Assembly (NCBI RefSeq): GCF_020873875.1
Contig: NZ_JAHWGU010000001.1
Coordinates: 124,001-188,000 of the forward strand
Reading direction: 5' to 3'
Length of the DNA: 64,000 nt
DNA from: Actinoplanes sp. DH11
GTDB taxonomy: Bacteria; Actinomycetota; Actinomycetes; Mycobacteriales; Micromonosporaceae
The notes below the pieces were generated by a model. That model was not told the origin of the DNA. It ran no database searches and saw only the letters and a list, made by a program, of their open reading frames with translations. Position 1 is the stretch's first letter, and every line of letters starts with the position of its first letter. Below are positions 24,647 to 33,521 of the stretch, piece by piece. The position numbers were made by a program, and so were the translations under genes.

Positions 24647-26545
24647 ATGATGCGACTGAGCTGGGCCGGTCTTCGCGATCGCCGGTCGCTGTTCCTCGGT
24701 GCCGTGCTGACCGTCTGCGCCGGCGTCGCGCTGGTCCAGTCATCTCTGCTGCTGCTCGTGACGGCTGCCACCCTGGACCCGCCGGCCGGTGCCTCGCCGA
24801 TCGCCCGGATGCGGTTCGCCGAGAGCAACGAGGCCCTGGTCGCGGTGCTGGCCGTCACCCTCGGGCTCGCCGGGCTGCTCGCCGTCTTCATCATCGCCTC
24901 CACGTTCGCCTTCGCGGTCGAGCAGCGACGCCGGGAACTCGCGCTGCTGCGCATCGTCGGCGGCAGCCGCCGGCATCTGCGACGCCTGCTGCTCGGCGAG
25001 GCCCTGCTGCTCGGCGTCGCCGGTACGGTCGCCGGTGTCCCCACCGGCATCGCGGCCATGGCGGCGCAGGCCGCGCTGCTGCACCGCCTCGGTCTGGCAC
25101 CGGACGGCTTCACCGGCCGGTGGCAGGGCTGGGTCGTGCCGGTCTCCGTCGGCACCGGCATCGTGCTCGCCCTGGCCGGCGTCCTGATCGCCGCCCGGCG
25201 TGCGGCGCGGATCCGTCCGCTGGACGCGCTGCGCGAGGCCGACGAGGTCACGAGCGGGATGACGCCCGTACGCCTGTCGCTCGGTCTGATCGCCGCAGCC
25301 GGTGCACTTGTCCTCATCGGACTGTCGCCGGTCGGCGGCGCCGTCGGCGGCCAGGCGATGGCGACAAGCGTCTCGGTCTGTGCCGTGATCTCGCTGAGCC
25401 TGCTCGGACCCGCCCTCGCCGGTGGTCTCGCGCGGCTCCTGCCGGCCGGCGCGACCGGGCCGCTCGGACTGCTCGCCGTGGCGAACGTCCGCGACGACGC
25501 GCGCCGCGCCGCCTCGGTCGCCGCTCCCCTCGTCGTCCTGACCGGCCTGCTGCTCGGGCAGGCCGGTGCGGCGTCCACGTTCACCGCGGCCGGCCGGGCG
25601 GAGCAGCGGCACGACACCCGGGCCGACCTGGTGGTCGAGGGGACCGGTACACCTCTGACGCTGCCACCGGCGACCGGTGTGGCCGCCACCGAGACGCAGG
25701 TGCCCGTCGCTCTGACCACCGGCAGCGGGGACATGGCCTACACCAGGATCACCAGCGGGCTGGTGGTCGACGCCGGCGCGTACACCCGCGTCCACCCGGA
25801 CGCCGGTGACCTGACCGGCCTGCGCGGCGCCGTCGTGGCGGCCGGCCCGGGTGCCGACGGGTTCTCGCCCGGTGACACCGTCGGCATCCGGGTCGGCGAC
25901 ACCGACCTGGGCCGGTTGCCCGTCGTGGCGGCGGTGCCCCAGCGGATCGGCGGCGGGGCGTCGGTGCTCCTTCCGGCCGGGCTGCTCACGGCCGGTCAGC
26001 TCGCCGACGCGCCCTGGCGCTCGTTCGTCACCCTCGCGCCGGGTGCCGGCCACGACGACGTCGCCGACGCCGTCCCCGGCAGCGCGACGCTCGTCGGCGT
26101 GGAACAGTGGTTGCGGCAGGACGGAGCGGCGCGGACCTCGTCCAGCAACGCCGTGCTCGTCGCGGTCATGGGTCTCGGCGCGTTGTACGCCCTGATCGGC
26201 GTCGTCAACTCGGTGGTGATCACCGTCGGTGCCCGGCGCCGGGAGTTCGCCGCCGCCCGCACCGCCGGGCTCACCCGCGCCCAGGTCGTCCGCACCGCCG
26301 TCACGGAGTCCGCGCTGGTCACCGGCTTCGGGCTGCTTCTCGGCGGGACGGCCGCCGCCGGCACCCTGCTGGCCGCCCTGATCACCACCGGAGCCGTCTC
26401 CGGCCGCCCGACGCTCGATCTACCGTGGACGCTTGCCGGCGCGGTCGTCGGGTGCGGTTTTCTGATCACCGCGGCGACGAGCGTCCTGGCCTCGCGAGCG
26501 GCAACCCGGGAGCGGCCGGTGACACTGCTGGCCGCCCGCGAGTGA
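24647..26545 (+). CDS. FtsX-like ABC permease with two FtsX domains
   Basis: The frame opens within the ATPase gene, but ATG 24647, 1 nt after that stop, is the natural start (632 residues; ATG 24650 is equally possible). There is an N-terminal membrane helix, a first FtsX domain (FAFAVEQRRRELALLRIVGGSRRHLRRLLLGEALLLG), a central pair of membrane segments, an extracytoplasmic region, and a second FtsX domain (VVITVGARRREFAAARTAGLTRAQVVRTAVTESALVTG). This is the single-polypeptide form used with a MacB/LolD-type ATPase, common in antimicrobial-peptide or lipid handling. It completes a four-gene run with the oxidoreductase, glycosyltransferase and ATPase. Confidence 0.9.
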   Translation: MMRLSWAGLRDRRSLFLGAVLTVCAGVALVQSSLLLLVTAATLDPPAGASPIARMRFAESNEALVAVLAVTLGLAGLLAVFIIASTFAFAVEQRRRELALLRIVGGSRRHLRRLLLGEALLLGVAGTVAGVPTGIAAMAAQAALLHRLGLAPDGFTGRWQGWVVPVSVGTGIVLALAGVLIAARRAARIRPLDALREADEVTSGMTPVRLSLGLIAAAGALVLIGLSPVGGAVGGQAMATSVSVCAVISLSLLGPALAGGLARLLPAGATGPLGLLAVANVRDDARRAASVAAPLVVLTGLLLGQAGAASTFTAAGRAEQRHDTRADLVVEGTGTPLTLPPATGVAATETQVPVALTTGSGDMAYTRITSGLVVDAGAYTRVHPDAGDLTGLRGAVVAAGPGADGFSPGDTVGIRVGDTDLGRLPVVAAVPQRIGGGASVLLPAGLLTAGQLADAPWRSFVTLAPGAGHDDVADAVPGSATLVGVEQWLRQDGAARTSSSNAVLVAVMGLGALYALIGVVNSVVITVGARRREFAAARTAGLTRAQVVRTAVTESALVTGFGLLLGGTAAAGTLLAALITTGAVSGRPTLDLPWTLAGAVVGCGFLITAATSVLASRAATRERPVTLLAARE

Positions 26546-26628
26546 CAGCCGGCAGCGAGCGGCGCCCGGGGTGACAGCCGGCAGTCAGCGGTGCCCTGGG
26601 TGACGGCCGGGAGCCGGCGACGACTCAG
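26542..26628. repeat. 29-bp direct repeat in a convergent intergenic gap
   Basis: Three imperfect units start at 26542, 26571 and 26600, each opening GTGACRGCCGG and continuing roughly 18 nt. The array begins on the stop of the FtsX gene and runs to the end of the convergent permease gene. It occupies the place of a terminator, but no good stem is visible. Confidence 0.6.
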
Positions 26629-27839
26629 GCCGGCCCGCGGAGGGCGTCGACCGGCTGCATCCGCGCCGCCCGCATCGCCGGATAGGCCCCCGCCAGCAGC
26701 CCCACCACCGCGCCGACCAGCGGGGATGCGGCAGCCAGGGTCCCGTCGACCACCGGTGTCCACTGCCGGGTGACGCTGATGGCGACGACGGCCAGCACAC
26801 CGGTGCTGGCGCCGACGATGCCGCCGAGCAGGCCGATCACGGTGGATTCGAGCAGGAACTGGGCGGCGATGTGCCGGCGGCGGGCACCGAGCGCGCGCCG
26901 CAACCCGATCTCGGCGGTGCGTTCCATGACGGTGACCAGGGTGACGTTGGCGATGCCCAGCGCGCCCACGACCAGCGACACCAGGCCGAGGATCAGCAGC
27001 AGGCCGCTGACGTCCTGGGCCACCCCGGTCCGCAGGGACGCCGGATCCGGCGGGGCGTCGACCTGCAGCGCGGCCGGATCGTTGGGCGCCAGGGCGATCG
27101 GGGCCTGCGCGGCGATGAGCGGGGCGCCGCCGAGCGCGGTGGTGATCGATACCGTGGTGATCGGGCCGAGCCGCAGGTCGTCGTCGGCGGTCGTCCACGG
27201 CAGGATGACGGCGGTGCCCAGCGTCTGCTGGTCGGCGCGGCGGACCGCCCCCAGGACGCCGATCACCGTGAAGGGCCGGCCGTCGACCAGGACGGCGGGC
27301 TGGTTGTCGATCCGGGTGAGGCCGAGCTGGTTAGCGGCCTCGGCGCCGAGGATCGCGACCCGGTCGTGGCGCCGCACGTGGCCGGTGTCGAAGAACCGGC
27401 CGGCGGCGACGTCGGCGCGGGCCGTGTCGAGCAGGGTGGGTGTGGCGCCGACGACGGGCAGCAGCCGGTCCAGGATGCGGGTCGGGTCCTTGACCGCGTT
27501 GGCGCGTACCGGTAGATCCTTGCCCTCCTCGGTCCGGGAGTAGGCAGCGACCGCGGTGACCCCGTTCAGCCGGGCCACGTCGTCGGTCGCGGACCAGCGC
27601 ACCACCGGTGGCGCGTCCGGATCGCCGGCGCGCGGCACGTGCACCGTCACCTCGGTCGCGGTGGCCGCGTCGAAGCGCCCGGCGATCTGGTTGCCCGCCG
27701 TGGCGGAGACGCCGAGGGTGGTGACGAGCGTGCCGATGCCCATCACGATGCCGACGACGGTGAGCACGGTCCGGGCCGGCCGGGCGCCCACTCCGCTGAC
27801 CGCCTCGGCGACCAGGTCCTTGACGGACAGCCGGCTCAT
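26625..27839 (-). CDS. MacB-like ABC permease
   Basis: 404 residues from ATG 27839, overlapping the ATPase stop (ATGA). MacB topology: N-terminal helix (LTVVGIVMGIGTLVTTLGVSATAGNQI), a large periplasm-type domain of about 230 residues, then the FtsX core with LVSLVVGALGIANVTLVTVMERTAEIGLRRALGARRRHIAAQFLLES and two further helices. It is the last gene of a four-gene operon with a lipoprotein, a membrane-fusion-type protein and an ATPase. The assembly resembles the actinobacterial counterpart of the MacAB export machine. Confidence 0.9.
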   Translation of the reverse strand: MSRLSVKDLVAEAVSGVGARPARTVLTVVGIVMGIGTLVTTLGVSATAGNQIAGRFDAATATEVTVHVPRAGDPDAPPVVRWSATDDVARLNGVTAVAAYSRTEEGKDLPVRANAVKDPTRILDRLLPVVGATPTLLDTARADVAAGRFFDTGHVRRHDRVAILGAEAANQLGLTRIDNQPAVLVDGRPFTVIGVLGAVRRADQQTLGTAVILPWTTADDDLRLGPITTVSITTALGGAPLIAAQAPIALAPNDPAALQVDAPPDPASLRTGVAQDVSGLLLILGLVSLVVGALGIANVTLVTVMERTAEIGLRRALGARRRHIAAQFLLESTVIGLLGGIVGASTGVLAVVAISVTRQWTPVVDGTLAAASPLVGAVVGLLAGAYPAMRAARMQPVDALRGPA

Positions 27840-28516
27840 CGGGTCACCACCTCGCTGAGGCGGCCGTCGGTGATGCGTACCTGCCGGTCGGCCCGCCCCG
27901 CGACCGCGAGGTCGTGGGTGATCACCAGGAGGGTGGCGCCGCCGGCGCGCAGCTCGTCGAAGAGGTCGAGCACCGCGGCGGTGTTGCTGCTGTCGAGGTT
28001 GCCGGTGGGCTCGTCGCAGAGCAGCAGTGCCGGGTCGCCGACCAGCGCGCGGGCGATCGCGACCCGTTGCCGCTCGCCGCCGGAGAGCCGGCCGGGCAGG
28101 AACTCGTGCCGGTGACCCATGCCGACGCGAGCCAGCGCGGCCACCGCCCGTTCCCGGCGCACCGCGGCCGGGACGCCGGTGTAGAGGCCGCCGAGCATCA
28201 CGTTCTCCACGACGGTCCGGTACATCAGCAGGTGGAAGGACTGGAAGACGAACCCGATCCGGGAGCCGCGCAGCTCGGTGCGCCGCCGGTCACCCAGCTC
28301 GGTGGTCTCCACGCCTTCGAACCGGTACCGGTCGGCGCTCGGCACGTCGAGCAGACCGAGCACGTTGAGCAGGGTCGACTTGCCGGAGCCGGACGGCCCG
28401 ATGATGCCGAGGTAGTCACCGCGGCCTACGCGCAGATCGATGTCGACAAGCGCGGTCACCGGCGGGTCGGTGGGGAAGGTGCGGCTGACGCCGGTCAGTT
28501 CGAGGACGTACGTCAT
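27836..28516 (-). CDS. ABC transporter ATP-binding protein (MacB/LolD-type)
   Basis: 226 residues with Walker A GPSGSGKST, Q-loop FVFQSFHLLMYRTVVENV, signature LSGGERQRVAIARAL, Walker B LLLCDEPTGNLD and switch histidine VITHDLAV. It overlaps its neighbours by 4 nt on both sides, so all three cytoplasmic and membrane components are translationally coupled. It drives the MacB-like permease encoded downstream. Confidence 0.93.
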   Translation of the reverse strand: MTYVLELTGVSRTFPTDPPVTALVDIDLRVGRGDYLGIIGPSGSGKSTLLNVLGLLDVPSADRYRFEGVETTELGDRRRTELRGSRIGFVFQSFHLLMYRTVVENVMLGGLYTGVPAAVRRERAVAALARVGMGHRHEFLPGRLSGGERQRVAIARALVGDPALLLCDEPTGNLDSSNTAAVLDLFDELRAGGATLLVITHDLAVAGRADRQVRITDGRLSEVVTR

Positions 28517-29793
28517 GAGCCGCTCACCACCACGCGATCACCGGCCGTCAGCACGGCACCGACCTCCGGGGTGACCTGGACGTTGCCGGCAGCAGTGAGT
28601 CCCAGCTCGACCGGCACATCGCGCGTCCGGTCGCCGGCCGCCTGCACGGTGACCCGGGCCTGCCCGTCGGAGGCGGTGAAGACCGCCGACACCGGCACGC
28701 TGAGAACCTCCCCGCCGGTGTCGCCGACCCGGATCCGCACGGTGATCGTCTGCCCGTTGAGCGCGGCCGCCTTCGCCCGGTCCGTCGGCTTCAGCTGGAT
28801 CGGGATGCCGGGCGCCGCGGGACTTTCATCCTGCTCCGCGTCGGCGGCGGTGCTGACGGCGTACTCGGCCCCCATGCCGGTCAGGGTGGCGCCCCAGGTC
28901 TGGCCGGCCGGGCCCTCCAGGGTGGCGGTCATGCCGGTCTTGAGCAGCTCCGCGTCCTCGGCCGACACGGTCGCGTTCACGACCAGGGCCGGGTCGGCGA
29001 CGGTGCCGACCGGTCCGGCCGGCGCGGTGCCGGCCTTCGCGGTCACCGTGGTCAGCCGGATCGGCAGCTCGGGCAGGAAAAGGATCTCGCCGCTGGGGAT
29101 GCTGACACCGTAGGTGCGGCGGAACTCGGCGAGGTCGGCCTTCGCGTCGGCGAGCGGCCGGCCGCCGGCCTCGGTCGCGTCCGTGACGGCCCGTTCCAGC
29201 AGGCGGAGCTGGGCCCGCTGATCGGCGGCCGGCTTCGCGGCCTCGTACCCCTTCCTGGCGTAGAAGGCGCTCACCGCGTTCAGGGCGCTGTCGTTGAGCG
29301 TCCCGGAGGCGGTGAGCCCGCGACCCGGCATCAGCCGCCGCATGGCGGCCCGTAACTGGCGCACGTCGTCGCCCTGGCTGCCGCGGAGCAGGGTCCGGTA
29401 CATCGGGACCTTGCCTTTGAGTACGAAGACCGGCCGCCCATTGATCTCCAGCAGGACGTCTCCCTCGCGCAGGGTCCGGCCGGCCGTGGCGGTCTTGGTG
29501 ACCAGCTGCGGGCCGGCCTCACCGGCGCCGCCGGCCACCGTGCCGGTCAGCGTGATCGGCTGCGCCTTGCCGTAGGTGACCGACCCCTGGGTGGTCACCG
29601 CCGAGGTGAGGTTGCGTTTCTCCACCGGCACCGTGATCAGTGACGCGGCGGGCGGGCGCCGGTCGGCGGCCGCGTCCGCCGGCGACTTCACCTGACTGGC
29701 GGCGAACCAGCCGGCCGCGCCCGCGGCCACGGCGACGGCGGTGCTCAGGGCCACGACCCGGACCGGGCCCCGGCGAGGGAGACGAGGGCGCAC
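28513..29793 (-). CDS. Membrane-fusion-type protein with a peptidoglycan-binding-like domain
   Basis: 426 residues from GTG 29793, 2 nt after the lipoprotein gene. A basic N-terminus and one membrane helix (VVALSTAVAVAAGAAGWFAASQV) are followed by a HlyD-like beta domain (VPVEKRNLTSAVTTQGSVTYG). A central segment (PMYRTLLRGSQGDDVRQLRAAMRRLM) matches peptidoglycan-binding domain 1. The C-terminal beta-barrel part is VPVSAVFTASDGQARVTV. In monoderm bacteria such adaptors sit outside the membrane with MacB-like exporters and may contact the cell wall. It lies between the lipoprotein and the ATPase. Confidence 0.85.
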   Translation of the reverse strand: MRPRLPRRGPVRVVALSTAVAVAAGAAGWFAASQVKSPADAAADRRPPAASLITVPVEKRNLTSAVTTQGSVTYGKAQPITLTGTVAGGAGEAGPQLVTKTATAGRTLREGDVLLEINGRPVFVLKGKVPMYRTLLRGSQGDDVRQLRAAMRRLMPGRGLTASGTLNDSALNAVSAFYARKGYEAAKPAADQRAQLRLLERAVTDATEAGGRPLADAKADLAEFRRTYGVSIPSGEILFLPELPIRLTTVTAKAGTAPAGPVGTVADPALVVNATVSAEDAELLKTGMTATLEGPAGQTWGATLTGMGAEYAVSTAADAEQDESPAAPGIPIQLKPTDRAKAAALNGQTITVRIRVGDTGGEVLSVPVSAVFTASDGQARVTVQAAGDRTRDVPVELGLTAAGNVQVTPEVGAVLTAGDRVVVSGS

Positions 29794-29795
29794 GG

Positions 29796-30680
29796 TCAGC
29801 CGGCCCCGCCGCCGCGGACGGCGACCTCGGCGTACTCGGTGCGGGCGAGGGTCGCGTACTCGCCGCGGCAGTCCACGTCGGCGAGGGACGCCTTGATCTC
29901 CTCGGCCAGTGCGGTCTTCGCCTCGGTGGCGCTGACCTGCTTGCCGCCCATGATCGGTGCGTTGATCAGGTCGAAGACGCCGTTGTCGATCCGGCCGGGC
30001 TCGGTCGAGGCGACCTGGTAGCCCTTCTCGCGCAGGCAGTCACCGTATTTCTGGGCCGCCCGCACTACGGCGGGGTCGGTGCGGTACTTCTCGTACTCGC
30101 GCTTCGCCTTCGCCTGCTGCTGCGGGTCCGGATCGCTCGACCCGAACACCTTCGCGTAGGCGTCGTCGGAGCAGCCCGGGGTCGTGCGTCCCGCCTTGGG
30201 TTCCGCCGTCAGCGCTTCGTCCCAGGCCTTCTGCCGGGCCGGGTCGAGCGCCTCACGGATCTTGTTGTTCGGGTTGTTGCCCGGTTTCATCTCCGGCTGC
30301 TTGACCATCGGGTCGTCCGGGAACACCTGGGCGCTGTAGATGCCGAAGCCGTACTTCTGCCGGTACTGCCGGAGCTCGTCGTCGGTCTTGAGCAGGCTCG
30401 CCGTGCCGGTGAACTCGGCGGACCGGGAACTCATCTCGAACGGCGGCGGTACCTCGTACTGGAAGCCCTTCTCCTTCATGCAGTCGGCGATCAGTTTTTC
30501 GGCGGTCTGCCGCTTGCTCGCCTCGTCGGAGAGTTCGCCGGTGGCCGCGGCCGTGGTCGTACCGGAGGCCGGTTCCGTTCCCGCGCCGGAGCCGGTGGTC
30601 CCGTCGGTACTGCTGCCGCAGCCGGTCAGCAGGGCCAGGCCGGTGACGGTCGCGGCAAGGGAGATCAACGTTCGTCGCAT
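29796..30680 (-). CDS. Lipoprotein of unknown function
   Basis: 294 residues beginning MRRTLISLAATVTGLALLTGCGSS, with lipobox LLTGC (cysteine about 21), then a serine/threonine/glycine-rich linker. The mature part has two similar halves, each with a DCMKEKGFQYEVP or DCLREKGYQV motif containing one cysteine and ADCDD-type acidic stretches. I do not recognise the family. It heads the exporter operon and is preceded by the two-component genes, so it may sense or capture the exported compound. A -10-like GATAGT lies 8 nt before the start, suggesting a very short or absent leader. Confidence 0.8.
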   Translation of the reverse strand: MRRTLISLAATVTGLALLTGCGSSTDGTTGSGAGTEPASGTTTAAATGELSDEASKRQTAEKLIADCMKEKGFQYEVPPPFEMSSRSAEFTGTASLLKTDDELRQYRQKYGFGIYSAQVFPDDPMVKQPEMKPGNNPNNKIREALDPARQKAWDEALTAEPKAGRTTPGCSDDAYAKVFGSSDPDPQQQAKAKREYEKYRTDPAVVRAAQKYGDCLREKGYQVASTEPGRIDNGVFDLINAPIMGGKQVSATEAKTALAEEIKASLADVDCRGEYATLARTEYAEVAVRGGGAG

Positions 30681-30687
30681 GCGGAGA

Positions 30688-30743
30688 ACTATCCGAGAAC
30701 GGGCATGACGGCAGCGTAAGCGTCGTCTTTACGCTTCCTTTAC
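30688..30743 (-). promoter_or_regulatory. Exporter promoter with a direct-repeat response-regulator box
   Basis: On the minus strand two GTAAAG repeats lie 11 bp apart (complement of CTTTAC at 30727-30732 and 30738-30743), one helical turn, the usual geometry of OmpR/PhoB-type sites. A related CGTAAGC is adjacent. Downstream is GATAGT at 30688-30693 without a good -35, as expected for an activated promoter. The box overlaps the end of the sensor kinase gene. The response regulator at 31828-32487 is the likely binder. Confidence 0.5.
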
Positions 30744-31831
30744 CGGTCGCCCGCCGGCCCGCCCACGGCCGGCAGGACCACCTCGATGCGGAGGCCGTCG
30801 CGCCCGGTCGAGTGCCCGCTGATCGTGCCGTCGTGCGCGTGCACGATCGACCGGGCGATGGTCAGGCCCAGCCCCACGCCGCCGCTGTGGTCGATGCGAA
30901 CCCCGTTGAGCCGGCGGAACGGCTCGAACAGCCCGGCGACCGTTTCGGCCGGCACGTCGTCGCCGGTGTTCTCGACGACGAGCGCCGGGTGGTGCCCGAC
31001 GGTGACGGTGATCGTGCCGCCCGGCCGGTTGTACTTGATCGCGTTCTGCAGCAGGTTCGTCACCAGCCGTTCGAGCAGCACCTGTTCGCCGATCACCGGG
31101 CGCGGTGTCAGGTGGGCGGTGATGGTGACGCCCGCCTGCGCGGCTCGGTTGCGGTGCTCGCCGACGACCGCGCCGACGATGGCGTCCAGGGCCAGTTCGC
31201 TGCGGGAGGCCAGCCCGCGGTCGCTTTCGCTGAGCACGAGCAGCGCCTCGATCAGGCGTACATTGCGCTCGTTGGTCTCCAGAAGTTGCTCGGTGAGCAC
31301 CCGCAACTTCTCCGGGCCGGGTGCGCGGGCGAGCCCGACCTCGATGAGGGTGCGCTGCACGGCGAGCGGGGTACGCAACTCGTGCGAGGCGTCCGCCGCG
31401 AAGCGCCGCTGCGACTCGTAACCCACCGCCACCCGGCTGATCATGTCGTTGACCGCGTCCGCCAGCGCGGCCATCTCGCCGTGCCGGGAACCGGCACGCA
31501 GCCGGTACGCGAAGTTCTGCGGACCCAGAGCCCGGATCTGCGTCGCCAGCTCCCGGATCGGCCGGACCGCCCAGCGCAGCGCGAACAGGGCTGCCACCAG
31601 CATCGCGACCAGGACGAGGACCAGCGCCAGCCGGTACGAGTTGTCCTGCTCGACGCCGGCCCGGCACAGGAGGGCGCGCGAGACGGTACGCCCGTCGGTC
31701 ACGCAGATCCGGACGAATCCCTTCTGCAACCACCCGCCCAGCCCCGCGGCGATGTCCCGGGACAGGTACGTGCCGGCCACCAGCAGCAGGCAGATCAGGG
31801 TGGCCCGGCGGAGCGGGGAGCGCAGCGTCAT
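30740..31831 (-). CDS. Sensor histidine kinase (OmpR/EnvZ-type)
   Basis: 363 residues from ATG 31831, overlapping the response-regulator stop by 4 nt. The open frame continues to 32302 but lies over the regulator. Two membrane helices (about 10-28 and 67-88) enclose a small extracytoplasmic loop with two cysteines. A HAMP domain follows, then HisKA with the phospho-acceptor histidine in FAADASHELRTPLAVQRTLIEV, and HATPase_c with LLQNAIKYNRPGG, VVENTGDDVP and GGVGLGLTIARSIV. It probably senses a cell-envelope-active compound handled by the adjacent exporter. Confidence 0.92.
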   Translation of the reverse strand: MTLRSPLRRATLICLLLVAGTYLSRDIAAGLGGWLQKGFVRICVTDGRTVSRALLCRAGVEQDNSYRLALVLVLVAMLVAALFALRWAVRPIRELATQIRALGPQNFAYRLRAGSRHGEMAALADAVNDMISRVAVGYESQRRFAADASHELRTPLAVQRTLIEVGLARAPGPEKLRVLTEQLLETNERNVRLIEALLVLSESDRGLASRSELALDAIVGAVVGEHRNRAAQAGVTITAHLTPRPVIGEQVLLERLVTNLLQNAIKYNRPGGTITVTVGHHPALVVENTGDDVPAETVAGLFEPFRRLNGVRIDHSGGVGLGLTIARSIVHAHDGTISGHSTGRDGLRIEVVLPAVGGPAGDR

Positions 31832-32487
31832 CGGCCGAGCCGGTATCCCACCCGGGGCACGGTGTGGATGACCGCCGGCTCGCCGAGCTTCTTCCGCAAC
31901 GTCATCACGGTGACCCGGACCGTGTTGGTGAACGGGTCGGCGTGCTCGTCCCACGCCTGTTCCAGCAGGTCCTCCGCACTCACCACGGCGCCGTCCGCCC
32001 GCAGCAGCACCCGCAGCACCGCGAACTCCTTGGGTGACAGCCGCAGCGGCAACCCGTCGCGCGAGACGGTGTGCCGCGGGATGTCGAGCACGATGCCGTC
32101 CCGTTCCAGCACCGGCCGCTGCGCCTGGTTCGCCCGCCGGCCCAGCGCCTGCACCCGCGCCACCAGCTCGGCGAAGGCGAACGGCTTGGTCAGGTAGTCG
32201 TCGGCACCGAGGCCCAGCCCTTCGACCCGGTCCCGGATCCCGGCCGCCGCGGTGAGCAGCAGCACCCGGGTGTCGAGGCCGGTGTCGACGACATGCCGGC
32301 ACACCTGGTCGCCGGTGGCGCCCGGCATGTCCCGGTCGAGGACCGCCACGTCGTACCGGTTGACATCCACCCGTTCCAGGGCGGCGTCACCGTCGTACAC
32401 GACGTCCACGGCCATGGCGAAGTCCCGCAGACCGTCGGCGATCGTGTCCGCCAGGATCCGCTCGTCGTCCGCGATGAGTACGCGCAC
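31828..32487 (-). CDS. OmpR-family response regulator
   Basis: The frame is open to 33117. GTG 32487 with GGAGG upstream gives the canonical N-terminus VRVLIADDERILADTIADGL and 219 residues. Receiver residues: DD at the start, phospho-aspartate in VAVLDRDMPGATG, lysine in DDYLTKPFAFAEL. The C-terminal winged helix includes LSPKEFAVLRVLLRADGAVVSAEDLL and VRVTVMTLRKKLG. It is coupled with the kinase and probably activates the operon starting at 30680. Confidence 0.92.
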   Translation of the reverse strand: MRVLIADDERILADTIADGLRDFAMAVDVVYDGDAALERVDVNRYDVAVLDRDMPGATGDQVCRHVVDTGLDTRVLLLTAAAGIRDRVEGLGLGADDYLTKPFAFAELVARVQALGRRANQAQRPVLERDGIVLDIPRHTVSRDGLPLRLSPKEFAVLRVLLRADGAVVSAEDLLEQAWDEHADPFTNTVRVTVMTLRKKLGEPAVIHTVPRVGYRLGR

Positions 32488-32603
32488 CTCAGCACCACCT
32501 CCGACCGGACACCGTCGCATGATCAGCATAAAAGTTCGATAAGGGCTCCCGACGTGCCAACGACAGGACCTGAGCTGCTCGGACGAGTACGGGGTGGGCC
32601 GGC

Positions 32604-33419
32604 TTACGACCGGTGACCGGCCCCGGCGTCCGCGGTGATCAGGTGGCGCAGATCCGCACCGCAGCGGGCCGTGAAGATGAGCATCCGCTGCCGGCGATCG
32701 TGACTGAAGACGACCTCGCAGTCGAAGTCCAGCCGACCCGCCCGGGGATGCAGCAGCGACGTGGTCTCCTGACGGCAGAGCCGTACGTCGTGGTTCTCCC
32801 AGAGCCGGCGGAACTCCGCGCTGCCCGCGCGCAACGCCGTGATCAGCTGGGTGGCCTCGGTGGGGTCGGGTTCGAGGTCGGCCGCCGCCCGGACGCTGGC
32901 GGCGAAGGTCGCGCTCTGGTCGTCGTGGATGTCGGCGGGATAGATGCCGCGCTCCTGCGGCACCAGGAACCAGCGGAAGTAGGCGCTGCGGGCCAGCCCG
33001 GTGTACTGCGTCTGGTCGCCGAACAGTTCCCGGCCCAGGCAGTTCTGCCGCAGCGTGTGACCCAGGTTCGAGATGACCAGGGCCGGGTTTCCGTCGAGCG
33101 CGTCCAGCACCCGGCACAGCCCCGGGTCGACGTCGGCCAGGGGCGGCGTCTGCTGCGGCGGATTGTGCCCGATCAGGTGGAACAGGTGGTCACGTTCGTC
33201 GACGGTCAGCTCCAGCGCCTGGGAGAGCGCCGACGCCACCTCGGGTGACGGTCGCGGCCCGCGCCGCTGTTCCAGCCGGGTGTAGTAGTCGATGGAGATG
33301 TAGGCGCGCTCGGCGACGTCCTCGCGGCGCAGGCCCTGCGTGCGGCGGGCCGTGCGGCGTGCCGGTGCGAGCGCGGCGCGCCGGTTCCGTAGGAAGTCGG
33401 CCAGGTCCTCGCGTCTCAC
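32604..33419 (-). CDS. XRE-family regulator with MmyB-like ligand domain
   Basis: 271 residues from GTG 33419. The N-terminal helix-turn-helix is GLRREDVAERAYISIDYYTRLEQRRGPRPSPEVASALSQAL. A C-terminal MmyB-like sensor domain has DALDGNPALVISNLGHTLRQNCLGRELFG and DIHDDQSATFAASVRAAADLEPDP. Members bind small hydrophobic ligands and usually control adjacent oxidoreductase or hydrolase genes. The divergent serine-hydrolase gene starting near 33522 is the likely target. Confidence 0.9.
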   Translation of the reverse strand: MRREDLADFLRNRRAALAPARRTARRTQGLRREDVAERAYISIDYYTRLEQRRGPRPSPEVASALSQALELTVDERDHLFHLIGHNPPQQTPPLADVDPGLCRVLDALDGNPALVISNLGHTLRQNCLGRELFGDQTQYTGLARSAYFRWFLVPQERGIYPADIHDDQSATFAASVRAAADLEPDPTEATQLITALRAGSAEFRRLWENHDVRLCRQETTSLLHPRAGRLDFDCEVVFSHDRRQRMLIFTARCGADLRHLITADAGAGHRS

Positions 33420-33521
33420 GAGCCGATCTTAGGGGGTCTCCGCCAGGGACTGCTGATCCCTGGTCCGGCCACCTCGGCGCATGTCACCGTTCGGCGTCTT
33501 GCGGAAATGGGGAGAAGCCGA

